9,066 bases of DNA from assembly GCA_030623425.1 (NCBI GenBank), contig JAUXMA010000047.1, positions 1-9,066 of the forward strand, read 5' to 3'. Numbering within the stretch: position 1 is the stretch's first letter; each line of letters begins with the position of its first letter. Shown one piece after another: positions 1 through 7,215 of the stretch. The notes beneath the pieces were generated by a model that had not been told where the DNA came from, searched no databases, and saw only the letters and a program-made list of their open reading frames with translations. The stretch comes from Rhodospirillaceae bacterium. Its GTDB lineage: Bacteria > Pseudomonadota > Alphaproteobacteria > Rhodospirillales > 2-02-FULL-58-16. A program made the translations under genes and the position numbers.

Positions 1-145
1 CTTGACGATGCTGCCGGCATCGCCGGCGGGCGCCTTCCTACCGAGGAAACGAATAACGCGATCGTATGGGTACCATATGTCAGATTTGGACCACTAGAGG
101 GCGGTTTTTTTTGCAAACAGGGAGGTAATACCAAGGAGCACTGAT

Positions 146-164
146 AGTGACACATTTCGTCACT
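146..164. repeat. Perfect inverted repeat AGTGAC-N7-GTCACT
   Basis: The two 6-bp arms (146-151 and 159-164) are exact reverse complements around the spacer ACATTTC. The dyad lies 77 bp before the radC start in an AT-rich stretch. It could be a repressor site or a weak RNA hairpin. The GTGA/TCAC half-sites recall CRP/FNR-type operators, but the spacing is 9 bp instead of 6 bp, so I do not call it one. An 11-codon ORF with an SD runs through it (147-182). Confidence 0.4.
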
Positions 165-182
165 TTACTCACAATCACATAA
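147..182 (+). CDS. Possible 11-residue leader ORF upstream of radC
   Basis: A GTG codon at 147 follows AAGGAG (133-138) with an 8-nt gap, which is a textbook Shine-Dalgarno spacing and stronger than the one in front of radC itself. The reading frame is MTHFVTLLTIT, ending in TAA at 180-182. It is too short to judge by composition and may be chance. If translated it would be a leader peptide spanning the dyad at 146-164. It has no runs of one amino acid of the kind that typify amino-acid attenuators, apart from four threonines in eleven residues. Confidence 0.15.
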   Translation: MTHFVTLLTIT

Positions 183-240
183 GTTTTATGGCGTCACCGA
201 GTCTTCCAATCTTCGTCTGTCCCAGCATGAGACCTGAACC

Positions 241-921
241 GTGAACGACAAACCCCACTACGCCGGCCATCGCCAACGGTTGCGGCAGCGCTTCTTGAAA
301 TCGGGACCCGACGCCCTGCCCGATTACGAGTTGTTGGAGATGCTGCTGTTCATGACCAACACGCGCCGCGACGTGAAACCCTTGGCCAAGAGCCTGCTGG
401 CCCGCTTCGGCTCTCTCGCCGAGGTCATCAGCGCCGATCCGGCGGCTCTGCGAGAGATCAAGGGGATTGGCGACGCCGCCATCATCGCCTTCAAGGTTGC
501 CCAGGCGGCGGCGCTCAGGCTTGCCCGCGCCGAAGTGATGAAGAAACCGGTGCTGTCGTCTTGGCAGGCGCTGATGGATTATTGCCGTGCCAGCATGGCC
601 TATGAAACCATCGAGCGGTTCCGCATTCTCTACCTCAACCGCAAGAATGTCCTGATCGCCGACGAGGTACGGCAAAAAGGCACCGTCGATCACACGCCGG
701 TCTATCCCCGCGAAGTGGTCAAACGCGCCCTTGAACTGGGCGCCACTGCCCTGATCATGGTCCACAACCACCCTTCCGGCGATCCAACCCCGTCGCAAGC
801 CGACATCGACATGACCAAGGAAATAAAGGAAGCCGGCGAGAAGCTGGGCATCGTGCTGCACGACCACCTCATCGTCAGCAAGGGCGGCATCAATTCGTTC
901 AAGGAAATGGGCCTGCTCTAG
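241..921 (+). CDS. radC: RadC family JAB/JAMM-domain protein
   Basis: This 226-residue protein has the standard RadC layout. An N-terminal region begins [14 protein letters not shown] and includes a helix-hairpin-helix segment (about residues 70-92, with KGIGDAA). The RadC/JAB metalloprotease-like domain follows (about 103-226). The metal-binding JAMM motif is intact: His175-Asn-His177-Pro-Ser-Gly, then Ser185 and Asp188. RadC was once thought to act in DNA repair, but its biochemical role in the cell is unsettled. The GTG start at 241 is the only sensible one, because an in-frame TGA (235-237) lies just upstream. A five-codon ORF (ATG at 227) ends in a TGA that overlaps this GTG, so coupling is possible; the SD is weak. 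The gene ends 18 bp from the convergent Ntn hydrolase gene. The family call is firm and the exact function is not. Confidence 0.95.
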   Translation: MNDKPHYAGHRQRLRQRFLKSGPDALPDYELLEMLLFMTNTRRDVKPLAKSLLARFGSLAEVISADPAALREIKGIGDAAIIAFKVAQAAALRLARAEVMKKPVLSSWQALMDYCRASMAYETIERFRILYLNRKNVLIADEVRQKGTVDHTPVYPREVVKRALELGATALIMVHNHPSGDPTPSQADIDMTKEIKEAGEKLGIVLHDHLIVSKGGINSFKEMGLL

Positions 922-939
922 CGGCCGCGGCGAAGATTC

Positions 940-1926
940 TCAAAGCCGGAAAACGCCGGTAGCCGGCCCGATGGTTTCCCAGCCCTGGACCAAGAGCCGT
1001 TTTTGAGCGGCGTTGGCGATCACCGACAGCTTCGTGGTGGCGTTGAGGATGGGCGGCGCCAGCCAAGTGAAATCGTCGGCGGCGTTGGCGCGCAACCGCT
1101 CCATCATCCGCCAGCGGCCGACACTGTCCTCGCCGCGCGGGTGGCCCGGCACTTTCAGGCTTTGCCAATGGTTGGCGGCGCTGCCCGGCCCGTCACCGAC
1201 GGCGGCGCGGTTTTCAAGGCGCTCGATGACACAGCTTTCCTCCGCGGCCAGGCCGCCGAGGATGAAAAACGCCGGCAGGCAAAGGGGTGTTTCCCGCAGC
1301 ATCGACCTGGCTTCGGCGTAGGTCTGGCATTGATCGAAAACCCGGCGCAGAAGATGCGCCGGGGGGAGGCCTTCGTTGCTCCATACGTGGACGCGGAACA
1401 TCGCCCAATCGAGCCGGCACGAGCCGCTGAAGCGCCATATGGGCGGCTGGTTGAGGGCGGCGCTGAAACGTCCCGGCGCCATCGCCGTGGCGATGCCGAC
1501 GAAGCCGGGCCAGGTGATGTTGTAATAGGGTCCGGCCTCGCCCTCCTGGCAACCGACGACGACGTTCTGGCCCAACCCGTCGAGCGGCCAATCCAGGGTC
1601 CGCAACAGGCGGTTGCCCGGTCCCGACGGATCGGCCCCAACGGCCGACGTGCAAGTCCACTCGTAAGACAGGTTGAGCAGGTGGGCGCCCGGCCGGCCGG
1701 CGCGCGCCGCCACCGCCTCGATTTCATGACGGTAGGGATTGGCCGTTTTGTCGAGCCAGCGCCGCGAAACCACGTCGCCCAAGCGCAAGGCGACATCGCC
1801 GTAATGCCGGCGGCTCATTTCGATGATCTCGCCGAACTGCCGCGGGGCGGCGTCGAGCAACGCCAAGGGACCCGCCTTGCCGGTCTCGAGCAAGGGAATG
1901 GCGGGCAGTTCGGACGACACCTTCAA
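940..1926 (-). CDS. Ntn hydrolase of the acid ceramidase/NAAA-like (linear amide C-N hydrolase) type
   Basis: This is a predicted N-terminal-nucleophile hydrolase of about 328 residues. The key motif is YEWTCTSAVGAD followed by LLRTLDWPLD. It matches the Cys-Thr-Ser start of the mature chain and the conserved Arg/Asp (arRnlDw-like) of acid ceramidase, NAAA and choloylglycine-type hydrolases. Cys92 (TTG numbering) would be the nucleophile, exposed by self-cleavage of the roughly 91-residue propeptide. Downstream ALNQPPI and ANHWQS supply Asn residues at places where the family has conserved ones, and GRWRMMERL may supply the late Arg. Substrate is unknown; the family hydrolyses N-acyl amides. 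I see no clear signal peptide, so it looks cytoplasmic. I chose TTG at 1926 because GAGGAG (1935-1940) lies exactly 8 nt before it. The ATG at 1947 (335 residues) has no SD and sits in a repeat. The gene is convergent with radC and divergent from purB. Confidence 0.8.
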   Translation of the reverse strand: MKVSSELPAIPLLETGKAGPLALLDAAPRQFGEIIEMSRRHYGDVALRLGDVVSRRWLDKTANPYRHEIEAVAARAGRPGAHLLNLSYEWTCTSAVGADPSGPGNRLLRTLDWPLDGLGQNVVVGCQEGEAGPYYNITWPGFVGIATAMAPGRFSAALNQPPIWRFSGSCRLDWAMFRVHVWSNEGLPPAHLLRRVFDQCQTYAEARSMLRETPLCLPAFFILGGLAAEESCVIERLENRAAVGDGPGSAANHWQSLKVPGHPRGEDSVGRWRMMERLRANAADDFTWLAPPILNATTKLSVIANAAQKRLLVQGWETIGPATGVFRL

Positions 1927-1934
1927 CCGACGGT

Positions 1935-1940
1935 CTCCTC
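1935..1940 (-). promoter_or_regulatory. Shine-Dalgarno GAGGAG that decides the Ntn hydrolase start
   Basis: On the minus strand GAGGAG is followed by 8 nt and then TTG at 1926-1924. It lies inside the longer frame that begins with ATG at 1947, where it would code for residues 3-5. A strong SD placed just inside a longer ORF argues that translation starts at TTG 1926. GTG at 1920 is a second option, with a 14-nt gap. Confidence 0.5.
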
Positions 1941-1944
1941 TATT

Positions 1945-1977
1945 CATTGGCGGGTCATTGGCGGGTCATTGGCGGGG
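1945..1977. repeat. Three tandem copies of an 11-bp unit, CATTGGCGGGT
   Basis: Units lie at 1945-1955, 1956-1966 and 1967-1977; only the last base of the third differs (G for T). The array is between the divergent Ntn hydrolase and purB starts. On the minus strand each unit carries an ATG, at 1969, 1958 and 1947. The first two open a four-codon ORF (M-T-R-Q-stop) whose TGA overlaps the next ATG as ATGA. The array may be a slippage product, a binding site in three phased copies, or a tiny leader. Confidence 0.75.
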
Positions 1978-2069
1978 AAATCATATCACGGCTTTCAAAA
2001 CCGGTTGACTTGAGTAATATCCTTCTCGCTCCGTTCCCAGCGCCCCCTCTGCGAGTTCAAGAGGCTTCG

Positions 2070-3362
<1,293 letters not shown>

Positions 3363-3376
3363 AGGGGGCGCGAACA

Positions 3377-3745
3377 TCAGCCGCCGATGACCGTTTCGTG
3401 GTCCTTGTCCAGCGCCTCGGGATATTCCCCGGCGATCTGTTCGAGGGCGACGGCATGGAGGCGTTCCATCTCGGCGGCGATTTCCGCTTCTCCGATGGCC
3501 ACGCCGCGGCCGCGGAAATCCCCGGCCAGCTTGCCGGCGACATCGCCGTCGCCGGGTTTTTGCAACTCGGCCTGGACGACTTCCATGGCGTAGGCCTCGG
3601 CCTCCGGGCCGGCCAGGCCCATCCGTTCGGCCGCCCACAGGCCCAAGAGCTTGTTGCGCCGCGACCGCGCCTTGAAGCGTTGCTCCTGGTCGAGCTTGTA
3701 TTTGGCCTCCTCGCTTTTTTCGCGTTCCTCGAATGCGTCTTCCAT
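3377..3745 (-). CDS. DUF1476 family protein, F1-ATPase inhibitor zeta subunit-like
   Basis: The 122-residue product matches DUF1476 (PF07345), the family of the zeta subunit that in Paracoccus denitrificans binds F1 and blocks ATP hydrolysis by ATP synthase. Diagnostic features are the charged N-terminus (EEREKSEEAKYKLDQEQRF, residues 6-24) and the segment RRNKLLGLWAAERMGL (29-44), followed by EAEAYAMEVV and acidic and helical stretches. There are no membrane segments, so it would act in the cytoplasm on the F1 head. In the known family the N-terminus carries the inhibitory part. Compared with the usual roughly 105 residues, it has a short C-terminal tail (about 108-122). The ATG at 3745 is preceded by AAGGAG (3753-3758) with a 7-nt gap, so the start is secure. 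In many alphaproteobacteria this gene lies near purC/purS/purQ, as here. Inhibition of this organism's ATPase is inferred. Confidence 0.9.
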   Translation of the reverse strand: MEDAFEEREKSEEAKYKLDQEQRFKARSRRNKLLGLWAAERMGLAGPEAEAYAMEVVQAELQKPGDGDVAGKLAGDFRGRGVAIGEAEIAAEMERLHAVALEQIAGEYPEALDKDHETVIGG

Positions 3746-3780
3746 GCCAGCGCTCCTTGGCCACCGGTAACGAAGGGACT

Positions 3781-3809
3781 AATTTACGGCTGCCGCGACG
3801 GCGCCGCAA
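3781..3809 (-). promoter_or_regulatory. Candidate promoter of the zeta-subunit gene
   Basis: On the minus strand TTGCGG (3809-3804) is followed by 17 bp and then TAAATT (3786-3781), which resembles a sigma70-type -35/-10 pair with the preferred spacing. It would give a 5' leader of roughly 30 nt with the AAGGAG ribosome site. The -35 agrees at three of six consensus bases and the -10 at four, so this is only a candidate. An 8-bp inverted repeat (3789-3796 with 3820-3827) brackets the -35 and most of the spacer. Confidence 0.3.
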
Positions 3810-3852
3810 TGCCCTGGCGGCGGCAGCGCTTTGGGGTTAATTAAAATCCCTC

Positions 3853-4617
3853 ATGTGCACGCTGGTGATCCTGCGCCGCCCCGGCCACGAATGGCCCGTC
3901 CTTTTGGCGGCGAACCGCGACGAGATGGCCGACCGGCCCTGGCGGCCGCCGGCGCGGCATTGGCCGGAGCGGCCGCGGGTGACGGCCGGGCTCGACGAGC
4001 GGGCCGGCGGCACCTGGCTCGGCCTCAACACGTCCGGCGTCGCCGCCGGCGTCCTCAATCGATTGTACTCGCTGGGTCCGCAACCGGGCCATCCGAGCCG
4101 CGGCGAACTGCCGCTCAAGGCCCTGGACCATGCGACGGCGGCGGCGGCGGCGGAAGCGGTGTCCCGTATCGAGCCCATAAGCTACCGCTCCTTCAATATG
4201 ATCATCGCCGACGCGAGCGAAGCGTTCTGGCTCAAATTCCCGGGTCACGACAGCGCCGGCGCCACCACCGTCGAGGCGGCGGAACTGGCCGATGGACTGT
4301 CGATGATCACGGCCTATGACCTCAACGATCCGGCGTCGCCACGCATGCGGAAGTACCTGCCGCAATTCCAGGCCGCCCGGCCCCCCGACCCCGGGTCCGG
4401 GGATTGGTCGTCCTGGCGGGCGCTGCTGGCGAGAGGCGATTTCGACGCCGGGGCGGGACCGGACGGCGCCATGTGCGTCCGCGCCGACAGCGGCTTCGGC
4501 ACCACGTCGTCGTCGCTGATGGCGCTGCCCGCGCCGCAAATGGCGGGCGTCAAGCCGGTCTGGCTGTTCGCCGCCGGCCGGCCCGGCCAAGCGGCGTGGC
4601 TGCCGGTGCCGCTGTGA
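3853..4617 (+). CDS. NRDE family protein (TANGO2-like)
   Basis: This 254-residue protein begins MCTLVILRRPGHEWPVLLAANRDE, the hallmark of the NRDE/TANGO2 family (PF05742). Further family motifs are GGTWLGLN (52-59), SRGEL (82-86) and FNMIIAD (114-120). The family shares its fold with Ntn hydrolases, and Cys2 sits where a nucleophile would be once Met1 is removed. No reaction is firmly established; eukaryotic TANGO2 has been linked to lipid or heme handling. There is no signal peptide or membrane segment. A run of five GCG codons gives a poly-alanine patch (96-100). Codon use matches its neighbours. There is no SD in front of ATG 3853, only an AT-rich stretch (TTAATTAAAAT) ending 6 nt before it, so the message may be leaderless or weakly translated. 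It is divergent from the zeta gene and 98 bp ahead of purC. Confidence 0.93.
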   Translation: MCTLVILRRPGHEWPVLLAANRDEMADRPWRPPARHWPERPRVTAGLDERAGGTWLGLNTSGVAAGVLNRLYSLGPQPGHPSRGELPLKALDHATAAAAAEAVSRIEPISYRSFNMIIADASEAFWLKFPGHDSAGATTVEAAELADGLSMITAYDLNDPASPRMRKYLPQFQAARPPDPGSGDWSSWRALLARGDFDAGAGPDGAMCVRADSGFGTTSSSLMALPAPQMAGVKPVWLFAAGRPGQAAWLPVPL

Positions 4618-4623
4618 GCCGGC

Positions 4624-4644
4624 GTTGTCATGTTCCCGGACAAC
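4624..4644. repeat. Inverted repeat GTTGTC-N9-GACAAC overlapping the purC promoter
   Basis: Exact 6-bp arms at 4624-4629 and 4639-4644 surround a 9-bp spacer. The left arm covers five bases of the candidate -35 (TTGTCA, 4625-4630) and the right arm ends just before the extended -10. This is where a repressor operator would sit. It is not a good terminator for the upstream NRDE gene because no U-run follows. No known regulator can be named from the sequence. Confidence 0.4.
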
Positions 4645-4653
4645 TGCTATATC
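4625..4653 (+). promoter_or_regulatory. Candidate sigma70-type promoter of the purC-purS-purQ-rhomboid-purL operon
   Basis: TTGTCA (4625-4630) is separated by exactly 17 bp from TATATC (4648-4653), with TG one base upstream of the -10 (extended -10, TGcTATATC). The -35 differs from TTGACA at one base. It lies 8 bp after the NRDE stop and would start transcription near 4660, leaving a leader of about 55 nt before purC. It is the best promoter-like sequence I see in the window. Confidence 0.55.
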
Positions 4654-4675
4654 ATCCAACATAGACCCTCTTCAC

Positions 4676-4696
4676 GGATGCGCCCGAAGCGCATCC
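4676..4696 (+). promoter_or_regulatory. Perfect 8-bp hairpin in the purC leader
   Basis: GGATGCGC (4676-4683) and GCGCATCC (4689-4696) are exact complements around the 5-nt loop CCGAA. It falls inside the predicted purC 5' leader, 19 nt before the ATG. No U-run follows (CCCATCACC), so it is not a classical terminator. It might stabilise the operon mRNA or take part in control of the operon. It is too small to be a purine or PRPP/ppGpp-type riboswitch on its own. Confidence 0.5.
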
Positions 4697-4715
4697 CCCA
4701 TCACCGGACGACCTC

Positions 4716-5480
4716 ATGGCCAGACGCAGACAGATTTACGAAGGCAAGGCCAAGGTTCTTTTCGAAGGGCCCGAACCCGGCACTCTCGTGCAGTATTTCA
4801 AGGACGCCGCAACCGCTTTCAACAACAAGAAACAAGGCGTCATCACCGGCAAGGGGGTGATCAACAACCGCATTTCCGAATACCTTATGGTCCGTTTGGG
4901 CGACATCGGCGTCCCCACCCACTTCGTCCGCCGGCTCAACATGCGCGAGCAGTTGATCCGCGAGGTCGAGATCATCCCCATCGAGGTGGTGGTCCGCAAT
5001 ATCGTCGCCGGCTCCCTGGCGAAACGTTTCGGCATGTCGGAAGGAACGCCGCTGCCGCGCTCCATCGTCGAGTACTATTACAAGTCCGACGAGCTGGAGG
5101 ACCCGATGATCACCGAGGAACACATCACCGCCTTCGGCTGGGCGACGCCGCAGGACCTGGACGAGATCATGTCCCTGGCGCTACGCGTCAACGATTTCCT
5201 GTCGGGGCTGTTCCTCGGCGTCGGCATCCGTCTCGTCGACTTCAAGCTGGAATTCGGCCGGCTCTGGGAAAACGACGAGATGCGCATCATCCTGGCCGAC
5301 GAAATCAGTCCTGATTCCTGCCGCCTGTGGGACATCAAGACCGACGAGAAGATGGACAAGGACCGTTTCCGCCGCGACATGGGAAATGTCGAGGACGCCT
5401 ATCAGGAGGTCGCCCGCCGCTTGGGCATCCTGCCGGAAAGCGGCCCGACCGACATCAAGGGCCCCAAGGTGATGCAATAG
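4716..5480 (+). CDS. purC: Phosphoribosylaminoimidazole-succinocarboxamide synthase (SAICAR synthetase)
   Basis: PurC joins CAIR and aspartate with ATP to make SAICAR, and PurB then removes fumarate from it. The 254-residue product has the single-domain bacterial PurC length and all the expected motifs. [10 protein letters not shown] (7-16) is in the nucleotide-binding lobe. [14 protein letters not shown] (87-100), VDFKLEFG (174-181) and [13 protein letters not shown] (194-206) are the two PROSITE-type signatures and the substrate loop. A soluble cytoplasmic enzyme is expected. ATG 4716 is the natural start ([13 protein letters not shown]); its SD is weak (GGACG, about 4706-4710). It is the first gene of the plus-strand cluster, behind the candidate promoter and hairpin, and 23 bp before purS. 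Nothing is missing or odd in it. Confidence 0.98.
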   Translation: MARRRQIYEGKAKVLFEGPEPGTLVQYFKDAATAFNNKKQGVITGKGVINNRISEYLMVRLGDIGVPTHFVRRLNMREQLIREVEIIPIEVVVRNIVAGSLAKRFGMSEGTPLPRSIVEYYYKSDELEDPMITEEHITAFGWATPQDLDEIMSLALRVNDFLSGLFLGVGIRLVDFKLEFGRLWENDEMRIILADEISPDSCRLWDIKTDEKMDKDRFRRDMGNVEDAYQEVARRLGILPESGPTDIKGPKVMQ

Positions 5481-5503
5481 GGGATCGAGAGACGACCGCG
5501 GCC

Positions 5504-5749
5504 GTGAAAGCGACAGTCCTCGTCACCTTGAAGGACGGCGTCCTCGACCCGCAGGGAAAAGCGGTGCAGCAGGCGCTTTCGGCCCTGGGTTTCACCGGCG
5601 TCGACGGCGTCAGGCAGGGGAAATACATCGAAATCGACTTGGCCGAGGCGGACCCCGTCAAGGCCCGCCATGACCTCGACGCCATGTGCCGGCGACTGCT
5701 CGCCAACACCGTCATCGAGGACTACGAGATCGACATCGCGGAAGGGTGA
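5504..5749 (+). CDS. purS: FGAM synthase subunit PurS
   Basis: PurS is the small structural subunit that bridges PurQ and PurL in the three-part formylglycinamidine ribonucleotide synthase of organisms with small PurL. The 81-residue product begins MKATVLVTLKDGVLDPQGKA, a typical PurS start. It continues with GKYIEIDL and ends VIEDYEIDI, at the usual family length of about 80. The start is GTG at 5504. The frame is open further upstream, inside the end of purC, but there it matches nothing. The SD is poor, which suggests translation coupled to purC (23-bp gap). The stop lies 12 bp before purQ. The gene order purS-purQ-(rhomboid)-purL supports the call. Confidence 0.96.
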   Translation: MKATVLVTLKDGVLDPQGKAVQQALSALGFTGVDGVRQGKYIEIDLAEADPVKARHDLDAMCRRLLANTVIEDYEIDIAEG

Positions 5750-5761
5750 CGTTCTGAACCG

Positions 5762-6451
5762 ATGAAAGCCGCCGTCATCGTTTTCCCCGGCTCCAACTGC
5801 GACCGCGACGTCAAGGTGGCGCTGCAACAAAGCTCGGGGAGTCCGCCCGTCATGGTCTGGCATGGCGGTACCGATCTGCCCGCCGTCGACTTGATCGTCC
5901 TGCCCGGCGGCTTTTCCTACGGCGATTACCTGAGGTCCGGGGCGATGGCCGCGCATTCGCCGGTGATGGCCGAAATCGTCGCCAGGGCGCGCCAAGGGGT
6001 GGCGGTGCTGGGCATTTGCAACGGTTTCCAGATTCTCACCGAGGCCGGGCTTTTGCCCGGCGTGCTGATGCCCAACGCAGGCCTCAAGTTCGTCTGCAAG
6101 GACGTCTCCCTGCGCGTCGAGAGCGCCCTGTCTCCCTTCACCACGGGCTACCGCCGGGGGCAGGTGATCCGCATCCCCATCGCCCACCATGACGGCAACT
6201 ACTTCGCCGACGAAGACAGCCTGAAACGCCTCGAGGACGCCGGCCGGATCGCTTTCCGTTACTGCGACGAGGAGGGCGAGGCGACCGACGCGGCCAATCC
6301 CAACGGCTCGCGGAACAACATCGCCGGCATCTTCAACGAGAGCCGCACCGTGCTCGGCATGATGCCGCACCCGGAACGGCTGGCCGATCCCCTCCTCGGC
6401 GGCAGCGACGGGCGGCCGATGTTCGACGGCCTCATCGGGGCGCTGTCGTAG
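5762..6451 (+). CDS. purQ: FGAM synthase glutaminase subunit PurQ
   Basis: PurQ is the class I (triad) glutamine amidotransferase subunit. It releases ammonia from glutamine and passes it to PurL to convert FGAR to FGAM. The 229-residue product shows FPGSNCDRD (8-16), [12 protein letters not shown] (47-58, the oxyanion-hole region), the nucleophile elbow GICNGFQ with Cys86, and MMPHPER with His203 and Glu205 completing the triad. [20 protein letters not shown] (124-143) and [12 protein letters not shown] (179-190) are PurQ-specific. ATG 5762 gives the standard [14 protein letters not shown] start. There is no strong SD, so reading is probably coupled to purS 12 bp upstream. The next gene, a rhomboid protease, starts 14 bp after its stop. 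Confidence 0.98.
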   Translation: MKAAVIVFPGSNCDRDVKVALQQSSGSPPVMVWHGGTDLPAVDLIVLPGGFSYGDYLRSGAMAAHSPVMAEIVARARQGVAVLGICNGFQILTEAGLLPGVLMPNAGLKFVCKDVSLRVESALSPFTTGYRRGQVIRIPIAHHDGNYFADEDSLKRLEDAGRIAFRYCDEEGEATDAANPNGSRNNIAGIFNESRTVLGMMPHPERLADPLLGGSDGRPMFDGLIGALS

Positions 6452-6465
6452 GACGAGGACGGACG

Positions 6466-7215
6466 ATGGCGTTCCTGCCCCTGAAGGACGACACCCCCTT
6501 AAGGAGGATCCGTTTCCAATATGTGACGGTCGCCCTGATCGCCATATGCGGCGCCGTCTTCCTGTGGCAGCTTTCCCTGGCCGAAGCCGTGGCGCCGGTG
6601 TCCTACGGCCTCGGAACCATCCCGGCGGTTTTGGTCGGCGGCCGTCAGCTTAACCCGGAGCTTTTCATCGTTCCGGCGGCGCTCACCCTCGTCACCGGCA
6701 TGTTCCTGCACGGCGGCTGGATGCATCTGCTTGTCAACATGCTGTTCTTGTGGATATTCGGCGACAACGTCGAGGACGCCATGGGCCATCTCCGGTTTTT
6801 GGCTTTTTATCTCCTCTGCGGCGTTGCCGGCGGCCTCGCCCACGTCGCCGGCAATCCGCAATCGGTGGCCCCGGTGATCGGCGCCAGCGGCGCCATTGCC
6901 GGGGTTCTCGGCGCCTATCTGGTCCTCCATCCCAAAGCCAGGGTGCTGACTCTCTTCATGTTTTATCTTGTCCGCCTGCCGGCTTTCGTGGTGCTGGGGG
7001 GATGGATCGGGTTCCAGTTCCTCCAGCTGTCCATGGAAAGCGGCGGCGGCGTCGTCGCTTGGTGGGCCCATATCGGCGGCTTCATCGCCGGCATGATTCT
7101 GGTCGTGCCCATGCGGCGCAAGGAGATCCCCGTGGTCAATCCCGTCGGCCGGCCGAAAACCGCCTTCATCCGGCGGCGCTCGCGCATTCCCGACACGGAG
7201 CCTAAGAAACGATGA
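6466..7215 (+). CDS. Rhomboid family intramembrane serine protease
   Basis: Rhomboids cut transmembrane segments of other membrane proteins. This 249-residue protein has at least six hydrophobic helices: roughly 18-38, 64-80, 86-100, 110-127, 137-155, 160-188 and 198-216, some of them marginal. The catalytic set is complete: [10 protein letters not shown] (His82, His87, Asn91), GASGAIAG with nucleophile Ser141, and AHIGGFIAG with His202 as the base. The loop and tail (NPVGRP, then [14 protein letters not shown], about 225-249) are basic and probably cytosolic. GAGG (6455-6458) lies 7 nt before ATG 6466. It follows purQ by 14 bp, and its TGA overlaps the purL ATG (ATGA, 7212-7215), so it is embedded in the purine operon and likely needed for coupled purL translation. 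Substrate and reason for this placement are unknown. Confidence 0.95.
   Translation: MAFLPLKDDTPLRRIRFQYVTVALIAICGAVFLWQLSLAEAVAPVSYGLGTIPAVLVGGRQLNPELFIVPAALTLVTGMFLHGGWMHLLVNMLFLWIFGDNVEDAMGHLRFLAFYLLCGVAGGLAHVAGNPQSVAPVIGASGAIAGVLGAYLVLHPKARVLTLFMFYLVRLPAFVVLGGWIGFQFLQLSMESGGGVVAWWAHIGGFIAGMILVVPMRRKEIPVVNPVGRPKTAFIRRRSRIPDTEPKKR

Larger units (their letters stand above)
1..240. other. Leader region upstream of radC with no recognisable gene
   Basis: I recognise no gene here. Frame 1 is open from the left edge to a TGA at 142-144, about 47 codons. It could be the tail of an upstream gene, but its translation matches no family I know and its base composition drifts AT-rich after about position 40. 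Visible elements are a short near-palindrome around GGTACC (65-77), a run of eight T (105-112) with no good stem in front of it, two purine-rich SD-like stretches (about 121-126 and 133-138), and a perfect dyad at 146-164. The stretch from about 100 to 230 is clearly poorer in G+C than the genes that follow. I would expect the radC promoter here, but no convincing -35/-10 pair stands out. Confidence 0.5.

Noticed and set aside
83..112. T8 run (105-112) as an intrinsic terminator of an upstream gene
   Set aside because: No stable GC-rich stem precedes the T run; the best pairing in CCACTAGAGG is short, mismatched and has no loop.
146..164. CRP/FNR-type binding site
   Set aside because: The GTGA and TCAC half-sites are 9 bp apart instead of the 6 bp of CRP, and it does not match the FNR TTGAT-N4-ATCAA pattern.
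1003..2013. Plus-strand open frame (336 codons) opposite the Ntn hydrolase
   Set aside because: The minus strand carries the Cys-Thr-Ser nucleophile motif, conserved Arg/Asp and a good SD; the plus frame has no motif and an Arg/Ala/Gly-rich shadow composition.
1947..2069. In-frame upstream extension of purB from TTG at 1947
   Set aside because: The added 41 residues read through the 11-bp repeat and match nothing, whereas ATG 2070 has an SD and gives the standard PurB N-terminus and length.
3789..3827. 8-bp inverted repeat GCTGCCGC/GCGGCAGC as a terminator
   Set aside because: The loop is 23 nt and no T-run follows on either strand; it lies between divergent starts where no terminator is needed. 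It is kept only as a possible regulatory dyad.
4137..4152. GCG/CGG triplet run as a functional microsatellite
   Set aside because: It is in frame, codes for an alanine patch in the NRDE protein, and is ordinary for this base composition.
4383..4402. GC-rich inverted repeat inside the NRDE gene
   Set aside because: It is in the middle of a coding region encoding PDPGSG, is imperfect, and has no U-run; a composition effect is the simplest reading.
4618..4715. Purine-type or PRPP/ppGpp riboswitch in front of purC
   Set aside because: The predicted leader is only about 55 nt with one hairpin; no three-way junction or conserved aptamer core can be seen.
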